A stretch of 64,000 nucleotides of DNA, taken from the NCBI GenBank assembly GCA_943787365.1, contig CALSMD010000007.1, positions 186,001-250,000 of the forward strand, read 5' to 3'. Under the pieces are notes generated by a model. It was not told the origin of the DNA. It did no database searches and saw only the letters and a list, made by a program, of their open reading frames with translations. This document shows positions 1 through 8,893 of this stretch, piece after piece (within the stretch, counting starts at the first letter, position 1; each line of letters starts with the position of its first letter). The translations under genes and the position numbers were made by a program. The DNA is from an uncultured Flavobacteriaceae bacterium. Its GTDB lineage: Bacteria > Bacteroidota > Bacteroidia > Flavobacteriales > Flavobacteriaceae.

Positions 1-419
1 ATTCATTTAAAAGCACATTGGATGAGGTTCGAGAATCCGATTTATTGCTGCACGTAGTAGATATTTCGCATCCAAACTTTGAAGAACATATAGCGTCTGT
101 GAACCTCATTTTAGGAGAAATTAATGCCTTAGATAAACCAACACTTATGGTTTTTAATAAGATTGATGCTTATGAAGCAGCACCTTTTGATGATACAGAT
201 TTGGTTGCGGTTCGTACAGAAGCTCATTATTCCTTAGAAGAATGGAAGTCCACTTGGATGTCAAAAATTGGTAAAAATTCATTGTTTATTTCTGCACTCA
301 ATAAAGAGAATTTAGAAGATTTTAGAAAACGTGTATATGATACGGTTCGCGAAATTCATGTAAAACGCTTTCCATACAATCGATTTTTATATCCCGATTA
401 TGACGAGCCTGTAAACTAA
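1..419 (+). CDS. hflX: GTPase HflX, C-terminal part (5' end outside window)
   Basis: The reading frame is open from the first bases (frame beginning at base 3) and ends at a TAA at 417-419, so only the C-terminal part is present. The fragment starts in the switch II/G3 region (STLDEVRESDLLLHVVD), typical of HflX, and continues with the G4 motif NKID and a G5-like SALN. HflX is a ribosome-associated GTPase that splits or rescues stalled 70S ribosomes under stress. The N-terminal HflX domain and P-loop lie upstream of the window. The TTG at 18 is an internal Leu codon, not a real start. The gene faces the minus-strand DUF3078 gene. Confidence 0.9.
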   Translation, partial: SFKSTLDEVRESDLLLHVVDISHPNFEEHIASVNLILGEINALDKPTLMVFNKIDAYEAAPFDDTDLVAVRTEAHYSLEEWKSTWMSKIGKNSLFISALNKENLEDFRKRVYDTVREIHVKRFPYNRFLYPDYDEPVN

Positions 420-475
420 GAAAAAGTGATCCGAAGTAGTTTTTCCTTGAAAAGCCCTCCCAGAAGTTATTTTCC

Positions 476-1327
476 TTAGAAATTATAATTTATTCCCAGT
501 CCAAATACTTGTCGCGTTTGTAAACCTTCAAATGCATTGTCATCATAAATTGTTTGATATGCTAGCGTGGTTGAAATGTATTTATTGATGCTCATGACTA
601 AATTCATGGTATAATCCAGATCAACATTTTGTGGATCTTCTAAGTAATTTGAATACAAATTCAAAGTGTTTTCCATGGATATATTTTTCATCAAATCAAA
701 TTTATAATAGGCCCCTACAGATACACCAAACTCCAAACGACTGCTTTTTCCTTCATCCACACCAAAATAAGCAGCATTTGGCAAGGTGAGGGCTTTGTCA
801 ACAACTATTAATTTTGTGGTGGCAGGGGCGATATTAACTTTCAGATTGTCGCTTTTTTTCCAGAGCAAACCAGGCCCAAATTGCAAGTATCCAGGCGATA
901 AAAATTTAGTAGGTCCTTCTGTATCACTATCTAAATCATCTGTAAATTGTGTTTTAAAATTGAGGAATGCGGAGTAATACCAATAGCCCTGAGCTTTTTT
1001 ACCTATTACAGAGTTCCACTCCAAACGGTCATCTGATTTTTGAATATCTTGGTCTTTAATTTTTGTAATTCCAAAAGAAGCGATGATTTTGTTATCCCAA
1101 GACCAATCGCCTTTAAGATAATTAATATCATAATTTACGCCAATAGTTCCAGAAACACTGCTAACGCCTCCAGCAACCCAGTTTTCAAATGCAGACTGGT
1201 TTAATAAAAATGTAAACGTACCGCCTTTAGTCCACACAGAATTTTCGGTATTTTCTGTTGTGGGTTCTTGAGCATACAGGTTATGGAATTGAATACTAAG
1301 GGCGAAAAATAAAATAAACTTTTTCAT
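476..1327 (-). CDS. DUF3078 family protein, secreted, probable outer-membrane beta-barrel
   Basis: The 283-residue protein begins with a signal peptide (MKKFILFFALSIQFHNLYAQ, cleaved after the YAQ) and continues with alternating aromatic beta-strand segments such as WSWDNKIIASFGITK and GYWYYSAFLNFKTQF. It ends in a terminal aromatic strand (GLGINYNF), as outer-membrane barrels do. The pattern matches the Bacteroidota DUF3078 family, whose function is unknown. It is the last gene of the minus-strand run that starts with the SUF genes, 85 bp downstream of the DUF2480 gene, so co-transcription is possible but not shown. I infer an outer-membrane location; no substrate can be proposed. Confidence 0.75.
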   Translation of the reverse strand: MKKFILFFALSIQFHNLYAQEPTTENTENSVWTKGGTFTFLLNQSAFENWVAGGVSSVSGTIGVNYDINYLKGDWSWDNKIIASFGITKIKDQDIQKSDDRLEWNSVIGKKAQGYWYYSAFLNFKTQFTDDLDSDTEGPTKFLSPGYLQFGPGLLWKKSDNLKVNIAPATTKLIVVDKALTLPNAAYFGVDEGKSSRLEFGVSVGAYYKFDLMKNISMENTLNLYSNYLEDPQNVDLDYTMNLVMSINKYISTTLAYQTIYDDNAFEGLQTRQVFGLGINYNF

Positions 1328-1412
1328 CGGATTTGGAGGTATTGGGGTTTATGATTGGGCACAAATATATAAAATTGCACTAAAACAAAAAATGTGAGTA
1401 AAGGATCCTTAA

Positions 1413-1919
1413 TTATTTTTTAAACAAAGGCACAGACGAGCAGGCCTCTCCATACATAATTGACTTTGCAATGGGTTGTAATTTATCGATCAAAAAAAGA
1501 TAGGCATTTTGCGGCACAGGTTTGTTTGAACAGCCTTTAATAATAACGGGTTTGTTTTCGCAGAAATGAAGGTCTAGGTCAGAAATAATTGTTTGATATA
1601 AAGTTGTTTCTAGAGCTTCTAAATCTCCTACTACAACTTGTTTGGCAATGCCAGAAAGTTGCAGTCTTATTAGCATAAAAGCCCAGCCAGGGATGATGGC
1701 ATCAGAGGTACAATGCAAAGCTATAAATTGATCCTTATAGACGGCCCAATCATGGGTGTTTACAAGCGTTCTGAATTCTTTTTCCCGAAGAACTAAACCT
1801 TCATAAAGCCAGTCCTTGATATCAAAACAAATGCGTGCACCCTTAGGATAATAATCCTCTAAATCAATTGTGACAAGAGCACTGTTGGCAACACGATTTA
1901 CAATTTCACCAGTCGCCAT
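1413..1919 (-). CDS. DUF2480 family protein
   Basis: A 168-residue protein starting MATGEIVNRVANSALVTIDL, which I recognise as the conserved N-terminus of DUF2480, a cytosolic Bacteroidota family of unknown function. I chose the ATG at 1917-1919 rather than the in-frame ATG at 1974-1976, because the family begins with this EIVNRVANS segment and because this start lies just 2 bp after the sufT stop. The protein has no signal peptide or membrane segment. It contains three cysteines in its C-terminal half (HCTSDA, HFCENK, KGCSNK) and ends with GEACSSVPLFKK. Its position directly behind sufT suggests a link with Fe-S cluster assembly, but that is context only. Confidence 0.8.
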   Translation of the reverse strand: MATGEIVNRVANSALVTIDLEDYYPKGARICFDIKDWLYEGLVLREKEFRTLVNTHDWAVYKDQFIALHCTSDAIIPGWAFMLIRLQLSGIAKQVVVGDLEALETTLYQTIISDLDLHFCENKPVIIKGCSNKPVPQNAYLFLIDKLQPIAKSIMYGEACSSVPLFKK

Positions 1920-1921
1920 AA

Positions 1922-2248
1922 TTACAACATTCCAAGTTCTAGTTTTGCTTCTTCGCTCATTAACTCTTGAGTCCATGGCGGGTCAAATGTAATTTCGACT
2001 TCCGCATCTTTTACTTCATCTAACGATTTAATTTTTTCTTCTACTTCTAAAGGGAGTGTTTCAGCAACAGGACAATTAGGTGTGGTCAAAGTCATTAAAA
2101 CTTTTACTTCATAATCTTCGTTGACGAATACATCGTAAATCAGTCCTAACTCATAAATATCTACTGGAATTTCTGGATCAAAAATGGTTTTTATGACACG
2201 AACTATTTTTTCTCCTAAAGCATTTACATCAATTTTTTCGGTACTCAT
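1922..2248 (-). CDS. sufT: SUF-associated MIP18/DUF59 family protein SufT
   Basis: The 108-residue protein belongs to the MIP18 (DUF59) family: DPEIPVDIYELGLIYDV is the family's core, and the conserved reactive cysteine lies in TTPNCPVAETLP. Bacterial SufT assists Fe-S cluster maturation or delivery to client proteins when demand is high. The start overlaps the sufE stop by 4 bp (ATGA at 2245-2248), indicating translational coupling. It is part of the minus-strand suf operon, and the following DUF2480 gene starts 2 bp downstream. Length and motifs are typical for the family. Confidence 0.9.
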   Translation of the reverse strand: MSTEKIDVNALGEKIVRVIKTIFDPEIPVDIYELGLIYDVFVNEDYEVKVLMTLTTPNCPVAETLPLEVEEKIKSLDEVKDAEVEITFDPPWTQELMSEEAKLELGML

Positions 2249-2670
2249 AATTCTATTTGTGTTTGGTATGCAAGTGCATACATTTTTATTTTTTTAACCA
2301 TGCTCACCAATCCGTTAGCTCGGGTAGGAGATAAGTGTTCTTTAAGTCCAATTTCATCTATAAAATCAGTGTTTGTATTTAATATGGTATTGGGACTTTG
2401 GTTCGAAAATACGCGTATTAAAATTGCAACGATTCCTTTGGTAATAATGGCATCACTATCAGCTGAAAACACAACTTTTTCATTTTCAAGATCTGCATGT
2501 AGCCATACTTTACTCTGACATCCTTTTATGATGTTGTCTTCTGTTTTGAATTTGGTATTGATCAATGGGAGTGATTTCCCTAAATCAATCATGTGTTCAT
2601 AACGATCCATCCAATCATCAAACATGGAAAACTCATCTATCAAATCTGCTTGTATCGTTTCAATATTCAT
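2245..2670 (-). CDS. sufE: Cysteine desulfuration protein SufE
   Basis: A 141-residue SufE protein, which accepts persulfide sulfur from the SufS desulfurase and passes it to the SufB scaffold. The active cysteine is C51 in IIKGCQSKVWL, the family hallmark. The start was set at the ATG at 2668-2670 (MNIETIQADL); a longer frame from 2694 adds eight residues unlike the family. The stop overlaps the sufT start by 4 bp. sufS lies upstream in the same operon, separated by one lipoprotein gene. No irregularity is seen. Confidence 0.93.
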   Translation of the reverse strand: MNIETIQADLIDEFSMFDDWMDRYEHMIDLGKSLPLINTKFKTEDNIIKGCQSKVWLHADLENEKVVFSADSDAIITKGIVAILIRVFSNQSPNTILNTNTDFIDEIGLKEHLSPTRANGLVSMVKKIKMYALAYQTQIEL

Positions 2671-2790
2671 GTGTTTATAGTTATTGTTTTTCAAAGGTCA
2701 CAGGTACATCCATTTAATCATTTTCTTGGGTAATCAAGTTTTGGTTATGGATGTTTCATAATGCAAAAATACAATTCTTAAATTGGAATT

Positions 2791-3240
2791 TTAATTTTCT
2801 TGTAGAGATAATATATATTCTACCAATGGCTTTATTTCCGCAGGAGGATATTTATGATCAAAATGACTCGATTGAATCGTATCCCCTTTTTGGATGACGC
2901 TTAATTGAGCGAATGGAGCACCATCGTACTGCCTGAAATTTGTTGGAGATTTTAAATTTGGCAAAGTTGCTACATTAATTTCTGATAATAATCGTATGCA
3001 CTCATTCCATTCTTTTGCGTCTAAATCTTTTGAAATGGCGTTTAGCTTTTCGTAATCTTTATATTCTGTGAGGCTGTTTTGTGTTAATATGAATTCTTGA
3101 AAAAATCCGCGGGTCTGTGCACTGTAAGAAATAGTAACATCAGTTTGCTGTGAAGTGTTTTCGTTGTTTAGAGCTGTTTTTTTTGAATTACAGTTTGTAG
3201 CAAGAGTGATTAATGAAAAACAGGCGAGAAATAGTTTCAT
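2791..3240 (-). CDS. Uncharacterised lipoprotein within the suf operon
   Basis: A 149-residue protein with a lipoprotein signal (MKLFLACFSLITLATNC, lipidated Cys at residue 17). The mature part has no motif I can name. It contains a segment TRGFFQEFILTQNSLTEYKD and ends HFDHKYPPAEIKPLVEYILS. It sits between sufS (36 bp upstream) and sufE (120 bp downstream) on the same strand, so it is probably co-transcribed with cytosolic Fe-S genes although it should act in the periplasm or at the outer membrane. Related small lipoproteins occur in Flavobacteriia, but I know of no function. Confidence 0.7.
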   Translation of the reverse strand: MKLFLACFSLITLATNCNSKKTALNNENTSQQTDVTISYSAQTRGFFQEFILTQNSLTEYKDYEKLNAISKDLDAKEWNECIRLLSEINVATLPNLKSPTNFRQYDGAPFAQLSVIQKGDTIQSSHFDHKYPPAEIKPLVEYILSLQEN

Positions 3241-3276
3241 GGATTTTGATATTTTTTAAATATACTAAAATCTAAA

Positions 3277-4515
3277 TTAACGCAACATCATGGTTGCTTT
3301 TTTAACACCCTCCACAAAAGTGTCTATTTCTTCTTTGGTATTGTAAAAACAAAACGAGGCTCTTGCAGTTCCAGAAACTTTAAAGAAATCCATGATGGGT
3401 TGTGCACAGTGTTGTCCCGTTCGAATGGCAATCCCAAGTTTATCAACAATGGTACCAAGGTCGTATGCATGAACCCCTTCAATATTGAAAGAGATTACCG
3501 ATGTTTTATTTGTTTTTGGACCATAAATTTGCATGCCTTCGATGGCGTTTAACGCTTTAGTAGCATACTCCAAAAGTTCGTGTTCGTAAGCTGCAATCGC
3601 CTCAAAACCAATCGAATTCATATAGTCAATTGCAGCTCCAAAAGCAATTCCTCCACAAATGTTCGGAGTCCCCGCTTCAAATTTATGAGGCAGACCTGCA
3701 TAGGTTGTTTTTTCAAAGGTTACATCAGAAATCATTTCGCCACCCCCTTGATACGGAGGTAATTTATGCAACCAAGACTCTTTTGCATAGAGCATTCCAA
3801 CTCCTGTTGGACCACACATTTTATGACCAGAAGTCACATAAAAATCGACATCCAAAGCTTGTACATCTGGTTTGATATGTGGACACGCTTGTGCGCCGTC
3901 CACCAACACGGCTGCTCCTGCCAAATGTGCTTTTTGAATCATATCTTCAATAGGATTAATCGTTCCTAAAGCGTTGGAAATATGGTTGACAAAGACCAAT
4001 TTTGGATTTAAAAGTAACAAGTTCTCATAAGCCGTCATGTCCAAGACACCTTCAGAGGTCATCGGAATTACTTTTAAGGTTGCCTTGGTTTTTTCGCAAA
4101 GCATTTGCCAAGGGACTATATTACTATGATGTTCAAGTGCTGAAACTAAAACGGTGTCATTTTCGTTTAGAAAACTCGCAAAGCCATTGGCCACTAAATT
4201 AATACTGTGCGTTGTTCCCGAAGTAAAAATAATTTCATGTGCATGCGCCGCATTAAAATGTTTCTGAATGGTGTGGCGAGCCTCTTCATACTTGTCCGTA
4301 GCTTCCTGACTTAAAGTATGAACCCCCCTATGAATATTGGCATTGTAATTAGAATAATAATCTACAATAACATCAATGACCTGTTGCGGGGTTTGTGATG
4401 TTGCAGCATTGTCAAGATAAATTAAAGGCTTTCCATTAACGGTTCTAGAGAGTATTGGAAAATCTTTTCGGACTTTTTCAACATCAAAAGGGGTATTTGA
4501 ATTTAGATCTTTCAT
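3277..4515 (-). CDS. sufS: Cysteine desulfurase SufS
   Basis: A 412-residue PLP-dependent group II cysteine desulfurase that removes sulfur from cysteine for Fe-S cluster assembly. Visible motifs are IYLDNAATSQTPQQV near the N-terminus, the PLP-binding lysine in TSGHKMCGPTGVG, and the catalytic cysteine in AIRTGQHCAQP near the C-terminus, the RxGHHCA variant typical of SufS. The start ATG overlaps the sufD stop by one base (TAATG at 4513-4517 on the minus strand). SufE, its usual sulfur acceptor, is encoded downstream. The length is normal. Confidence 0.96.
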   Translation of the reverse strand: MKDLNSNTPFDVEKVRKDFPILSRTVNGKPLIYLDNAATSQTPQQVIDVIVDYYSNYNANIHRGVHTLSQEATDKYEEARHTIQKHFNAAHAHEIIFTSGTTHSINLVANGFASFLNENDTVLVSALEHHSNIVPWQMLCEKTKATLKVIPMTSEGVLDMTAYENLLLLNPKLVFVNHISNALGTINPIEDMIQKAHLAGAAVLVDGAQACPHIKPDVQALDVDFYVTSGHKMCGPTGVGMLYAKESWLHKLPPYQGGGEMISDVTFEKTTYAGLPHKFEAGTPNICGGIAFGAAIDYMNSIGFEAIAAYEHELLEYATKALNAIEGMQIYGPKTNKTSVISFNIEGVHAYDLGTIVDKLGIAIRTGQHCAQPIMDFFKVSGTARASFCFYNTKEEIDTFVEGVKKATMMLR

Positions 4516-5831
4516 TATAAGTCAAATCCTATATTAACGCCTAACTTATTGGCAATTAAAGCATTTATTCTGTTTTTGAGTTGTGGAATTTTCACACTTT
4601 CTAAAACGTTATTCGCAAAAGCATACATCAAAAGTGCCTTGGCTTCTTTTTCAGGAATTCCTCTAGCACGTAAATAAAACAACGCATTTTCATCTAATTG
4701 CCCGATGGTACATCCGTGAGAGCATTTCACATCATCTGCAAAAATTTCTAACTGTGGCTTGGTATTGATACTTGCTTTGTCGCTTACAAGCAAATTATTA
4801 TTAGCTTGAAATGCATTTGTTTTTTGAGCTTCTTTATTAACGAGTACCTTCCCGTTAAAAACTCCAATAGAGCTATCTCCAAAAATACCTTTATAATCTT
4901 GATGACTCTCACAATTAGGTTCAATATGATGTACCAAGGTATTATGGTCAACATGTTGTTTGTTTCCAATAATGGTGACCCCGTTTAACGTGGAGTCAAT
5001 ATATTCACCATTTTGATAAAAGTTCAAATTATTTCGAGTCAATTTACCTCCAAAACTGAAGGTGTGTACGGATACATGACTTTCTCTTTCTTGATTTATA
5101 TAAGTGCTGTCGATTAGAGATGCATTTTCTTTGTCATTCTGAACTTTATAGTAGTCAACAATTCCACGTTTGGCAGCAAAAATCTCGGTGACACTGTTGG
5201 TCAAACTTGGATTGTCTGTAAGGCTTTGGTGCCGTTCTATAATCTGAACATGAGCATTTTCATCAACTACAATTAAATTTCTGGGTTGAAGCAAAAGTGC
5301 CGCTTCACTCCCTGTAGAAAAATGGATGATTTGAATTGGTTTTTCAACCAGTTTATTTTTGGTAATATGAATGTAAGCACCTTCATTTGAAAATGCAGTA
5401 TTCAAGGATGTCAAGCTGTCTTTTTCAGCTATTGTATTAAAATAGTTTTCAATTACAACTTGGTATTTAGGTTTGCTTAAAGCGGCTGACATTAAGCAAA
5501 TATCAATTCCATCGTGTGTGGTTTCTGAGAGATGAGATGCATATTTACCATCGACAAATACAATTTTATAACTGTCAATGTCATGTATAAAATAGGGTTG
5601 AACATCTTTATATTCAACAGCAAATTCTGTTTTTGCAAACACACTAAAATCTTGCTTCAACACCTTCCCTAAGGAGGTATATTTCCAAGCCTCATCTTTC
5701 TTAGCAGGAAAGCCTTCAGATTCAAAGCGTTTGATGGCTTCTGTCCGCATATCGTGCACAAAAGTATTGTCTAATGAGATTTGATTTTCAAAAGCAATAA
5801 AAGAGGATACTAATTTTTCTTTAAGTTCCAT
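4515..5831 (-). CDS. sufD: Fe-S cluster assembly scaffold protein SufD
   Basis: A 438-residue member of the SufB/SufD beta-helix family. The N-terminal region includes DEAWKYTSLGKVLK, and the C-terminal beta-helix ends with IFADDVKCSHGCTIGQLDENALFYLRARG, the usual SufD signature with a conserved Cys-His pair. SufD forms the SufBC2D scaffold with SufB and the ATPase SufC. The gene lies 17 bp after sufC and overlaps sufS by one base. All features are typical of the family. Confidence 0.95.
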   Translation of the reverse strand: MELKEKLVSSFIAFENQISLDNTFVHDMRTEAIKRFESEGFPAKKDEAWKYTSLGKVLKQDFSVFAKTEFAVEYKDVQPYFIHDIDSYKIVFVDGKYASHLSETTHDGIDICLMSAALSKPKYQVVIENYFNTIAEKDSLTSLNTAFSNEGAYIHITKNKLVEKPIQIIHFSTGSEAALLLQPRNLIVVDENAHVQIIERHQSLTDNPSLTNSVTEIFAAKRGIVDYYKVQNDKENASLIDSTYINQERESHVSVHTFSFGGKLTRNNLNFYQNGEYIDSTLNGVTIIGNKQHVDHNTLVHHIEPNCESHQDYKGIFGDSSIGVFNGKVLVNKEAQKTNAFQANNNLLVSDKASINTKPQLEIFADDVKCSHGCTIGQLDENALFYLRARGIPEKEAKALLMYAFANNVLESVKIPQLKNRINALIANKLGVNIGFDL

Positions 5832-5848
5832 AAAGGCATTGCGTTCTT

Positions 5849-6601
5849 TTAATTTTCAGCTTCTTGTTTGATCCAGTCATACCCTTTTTCCTCCAACTCA
5901 AATGCAAGTTCTTTGGTTCCAGACTTTACAATTTTCCCATTGTGAAGGACATGAACAAAATCGGGTACGATATAATCTAAGAGGCGTTGGTAATGCGTAA
6001 TCACAACGACGGCATTGTCTTTTGTTTTTAATTTATTGACACCATTTGCTACAATTCGAAGTGCATCAATATCCAGCCCCGAATCGGTTTCATCTAGAAT
6101 TGCTAATTTTGGATTTAACATGGCCATCTGAAAAATTTCATTCCGTTTTTTTTCACCACCAGAAAATCCTTGGTTTAAGGAGCGTGATAAAAATTTGCGA
6201 TCGATTTCTAAGAGTTCAGATTTTTCACGAATCATTTGAAGCATTTCTTTTGCCGGCATATCTTCTAAACCTTTTGCTTTACGCATTTCATTTAAAGATG
6301 TTTTCATGAAGTTAGTGACCGTCACACCCGGGATTTCAACTGGGTATTGAAAGGATAAGAAGATACCTTTGTGGGCGCGTTCTTCGACAGAAAGTTCGTC
6401 GATATCTTGACCTTCAAAAGTAATTTCTCCTTTTTCAACTTCGTATTCTTCTTTTCCAGCGACCACAGAAGCTAAGGTGCTTTTTCCTGAACCATTAGGC
6501 CCCATAATTGCGTGAACCTCTCCTGGTTTTATCTCTAGATTGATGCCTTTAAGAATTGACTTGCCGTCAATGTTTGCATGTAAATCGGTTATTTTTAACA
6601 T
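5849..6601 (-). CDS. sufC: Fe-S cluster assembly ATPase SufC
   Basis: A 250-residue ABC-type ATPase without membrane domains. The Walker A motif GPNGSGKST is at residues 34-42, the ABC signature appears in the SufC form FSGGEKKRNE, and Walker B is LAILDETDSGLDIDA. SufC drives conformational change in the SufB-SufD scaffold during cluster assembly. The start lies 2 bp after the stop of a small lipoprotein gene inserted between sufB and sufC. The length matches the family. Confidence 0.97.
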   Translation of the reverse strand: MLKITDLHANIDGKSILKGINLEIKPGEVHAIMGPNGSGKSTLASVVAGKEEYEVEKGEITFEGQDIDELSVEERAHKGIFLSFQYPVEIPGVTVTNFMKTSLNEMRKAKGLEDMPAKEMLQMIREKSELLEIDRKFLSRSLNQGFSGGEKKRNEIFQMAMLNPKLAILDETDSGLDIDALRIVANGVNKLKTKDNAVVVITHYQRLLDYIVPDFVHVLHNGKIVKSGTKELAFELEEKGYDWIKQEAEN

Positions 6602-6603
6602 AG

Positions 6604-6978
6604 TTATTCTGTGCCTAATTTTAATATATTCTCTGTTTCTTTTGCTGCAGAAACGTTGATGATTTCAATAATTTCTAGTTTCTTTTCCCATAATATTTTA
6701 GGGTCGTCTTTTGTAGATACGATTCCTCTTACTTCCAAACTTACCATGTCCGTTTCGCTGGTTTTAAGGAGGGCTGCTTTTTTATTTAATTCTTTTACTA
6801 CATCATTTAAAATGACTCCATAAATTTCGACATCATTTTGTAAGACGGCAGCATCGTCAAAAAAGATATAATTTCCTGAAATGATTTCAGTATTATCAGT
6901 CGTTTCATTGTTGTTTTTCGAATTGTTTTTACATCCTAAAACGGTCATTGCAAAAACCAATAGTATAATTTTTCTCAT
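6604..6978 (-). CDS. Uncharacterised small lipoprotein between sufB and sufC
   Basis: A 124-residue predicted lipoprotein (MRKIILLVFAMTVLGC, Cys16 lipidated) with an Asn/Lys-rich linker (KNNSKNNNETTDNTE) and a compact mature domain of about 95 residues. The domain has a segment SGNYIFFDDAAVLQNDVEIYGV and a late stretch rich in Lys and Glu. I recognise no family. It lies 11 bp after sufB and 2 bp before sufC, so it must be co-transcribed with them. Why an exported lipoprotein is embedded in a cytosolic Fe-S operon is unclear; co-regulation by iron or oxidative stress is only a guess. Confidence 0.75.
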   Translation of the reverse strand: MRKIILLVFAMTVLGCKNNSKNNNETTDNTEIISGNYIFFDDAAVLQNDVEIYGVILNDVVKELNKKAALLKTSETDMVSLEVRGIVSTKDDPKILWEKKLEIIEIINVSAAKETENILKLGTE

Positions 6979-6989
6979 AGTATAAATTT

Positions 6990-8438
6990 TTATCCTACAG
7001 AGCCTTCGAGGCTTATTTCTAATAATTTTTGAGCTTCCACAGCAAATTCCATAGGGAGTTTGTTAAGGACTTCTTTACTAAACCCATTCACAATTAATGC
7101 TATTGCTTTTTCAGTATCAATCCCTCTCTGATTACAGTAAAATATTTGATCTTCTCCAATTTTACTTGTGGTTGCTTCGTGCTCAATTTGAGCTGATTTA
7201 TTTTTGGCTTCTATATAGGGAAATGTGTGTGCACCACACGCGTTACCCATTAATAGACTGTCACATTGAGAAAAGTTTCGAGCATTTTCTGCCCTCGAAC
7301 TTATTTGAACAAGTCCTCTGTAACTATTTTGAGAGTTGCCTGCGGAAATCCCTTTACTAATGATCGTTGATTTGGTATTTTTTCCTAAATGAATCATTTT
7401 GGTACCAGTATCTGCTTGCTGAAAGTTATTGGTTACAGCAATGGAATAAAACTCACCTACAGAATTATCCCCTTTCAATACACAAGAAGGATATTTCCAT
7501 GTAACTGCACTTCCAGTTTCTACTTGTGTCCAAGAAATTTTGGCATCTCTTTCACAGATCCCTCTTTTTGTGACAAAATTATATACACCTCCAACTCCTT
7601 TAGAATCACCAGGATACCAGTTTTGAACGGTAGAGTATTTAATTTCAGCAGCATCCATAGCAATCAGTTCTACAACGGCGGCATGCAATTGATTTTCGTC
7701 TCTACTTGGAGCCGTACAGCCTTCAAGGTAGCTAACATAACTTCCTTCATCTGCAATTAAAAGGGTACGTTCGAATTGGCCTGTTCCCCCTTGATTAATT
7801 CTGAAATAGGTGGAGAGTTCCATTGGACACTTTACTCCTTTGGGAATGTAGCAAAAACTACCATCACTAAACACAGCACTGTTTAGGGCAGCATAATAAT
7901 TGTCGGTTCTGGGAACCACGGTTCCTATATATTTTTTAACGAGTTCAGGATGTTCTTTGATGGCTTCAGAAATACTCATAAAAATGATGCCTTTTTCACC
8001 AAGCGTCTCTTTAAAAGTGGTCGCAACGGATACAGAATCAACGACTATGTCCATAGCGATGTTATTCATTTTTTTCTGTTCATCAATCGAAATCCCTAAT
8101 TTTTTATACATCGCCAATAAGTCTGGATCGACATCGTCTAGGGTTTTGTTTGGATCTACAGATGCTGGAGCAGAGTAATAAGCAATCGCTTGAAAATCGG
8201 GTTTTTGATAGTTTACATTTGCCCAGTCTGGCTCTTCCATGGATTTCCAAACTTTAAAAGCTTCCAATCTCCATTCAGTCATCCATTCTGGTTCCTCTTT
8301 CTTTTTTGAGATGGCTCTTACAATAGATTCATCCAAGCCAATAGGGAATGTTTCGGAATCTATATCGGTATAAAAACCATATTCATATTCTTTGGTTTTT
8401 AACTCTTCTCTTAAATCATCTTCGGTGTACTTACTCAT
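6990..8438 (-). CDS. sufB: Fe-S cluster assembly scaffold protein SufB
   Basis: A 482-residue SufB, the main scaffold subunit on which clusters are assembled. Family motifs include [34 protein letters not shown] (with the functional cysteine near the end of the beta-helix), and the C-terminal [20 protein letters not shown]. The start at 8438 lies 18 bp after the expected stop of the frameshifted hesB-like gene. The gene is intact and of normal length, in contrast to its upstream neighbour. Confidence 0.97.
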   Translation of the reverse strand: MSKYTEDDLREELKTKEYEYGFYTDIDSETFPIGLDESIVRAISKKKEEPEWMTEWRLEAFKVWKSMEEPDWANVNYQKPDFQAIAYYSAPASVDPNKTLDDVDPDLLAMYKKLGISIDEQKKMNNIAMDIVVDSVSVATTFKETLGEKGIIFMSISEAIKEHPELVKKYIGTVVPRTDNYYAALNSAVFSDGSFCYIPKGVKCPMELSTYFRINQGGTGQFERTLLIADEGSYVSYLEGCTAPSRDENQLHAAVVELIAMDAAEIKYSTVQNWYPGDSKGVGGVYNFVTKRGICERDAKISWTQVETGSAVTWKYPSCVLKGDNSVGEFYSIAVTNNFQQADTGTKMIHLGKNTKSTIISKGISAGNSQNSYRGLVQISSRAENARNFSQCDSLLMGNACGAHTFPYIEAKNKSAQIEHEATTSKIGEDQIFYCNQRGIDTEKAIALIVNGFSKEVLNKLPMEFAVEAQKLLEISLEGSVG

Positions 8439-8456
8439 ACCACTAATAAAATTATA

Positions 8457-8788
8457 TTATAAAGAGAAAGATTCTCCACACCCACAAGTTCTGATTTGCA
8501 TTGGGGTTGTTAAACACAAATCCTGCTCCGTTTAGACCTCCAGAATATTCTAGAGTTGTTCCTACTAGGTATAAAAAACTCTTTTTGTCAACCACAATTT
8601 TTACGCCGTTGTCTTCAAATAATTTATCGCCTTCTCCCTGAGATTTATCAAATTTTAAATCATAAGATAAGCCCTGAGCATCCTCCGCTTTTAACGCCCA
8701 CTCTGACAAAGTCATTGGCGGGATCAAATCCATCATCATGCATTAATTGCACGACTTTACTTTTTGCTGTTTCTGATACTTTTATCAT
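8457..8788 (-). pseudogene. HesB/IscA/SufA-type Fe-S carrier with two apparent frameshifts
   Basis: From the ATG at 8786-8788 the frame reads MIKVSETAKSKVVQL through GGCSG and then stops early. The family sequence resumes one base over as SYDLKFDKSQ and continues to NNPNAN. The final RTCGCGESFSL is readable only after a second shift, ending at a TAA at 8457-8459. The two lesions are an extra C among 8672-8674 and an extra base at about 8492-8493. Both look like single-base insertions in the coding sense. An intact gene would give about 110 residues with all three cluster-binding cysteines; as sequenced, the CGC pair is lost. It is the first gene of the suf operon. It may be a real pseudogene or a sequence error. 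Confidence 0.85.
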
Positions 8789-8820
8789 AACGCTTATATA
8801 GATACTTTCTAAATAGTCCA

Positions 8821-8828
8821 CAAATATA
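8821..8828 (-). promoter_or_regulatory. Possible -7 promoter element for the suf operon
   Basis: On the minus strand this octamer reads TATATTTG, matching the Bacteroidota -7 consensus TAnnTTTG, and it lies 32 bp before the ATG of the first suf operon gene. I cannot find a convincing -33 TTG at the usual spacing, so this is a weak call based on one element and its position. Confidence 0.35.
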
Positions 8829-8893
8829 CAACATACATAGGGGATTTCCATACATCCTAACATTATATTAATAGATAGGTTTATAGGATTTGC

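Noticed and set aside
420-475. Possible terminator between hflX and the DUF3078 gene
   Set aside because: There are A and T runs, but I could not find a stem with consistent pairing, so I did not call one.
4784-4988. Open frames on both strands inside sufD, and many similar ones inside leu, cys, met and mre genes
   Set aside because: They overlap strong conserved genes in other frames, show no family resemblance and have no context; they are chance frames.
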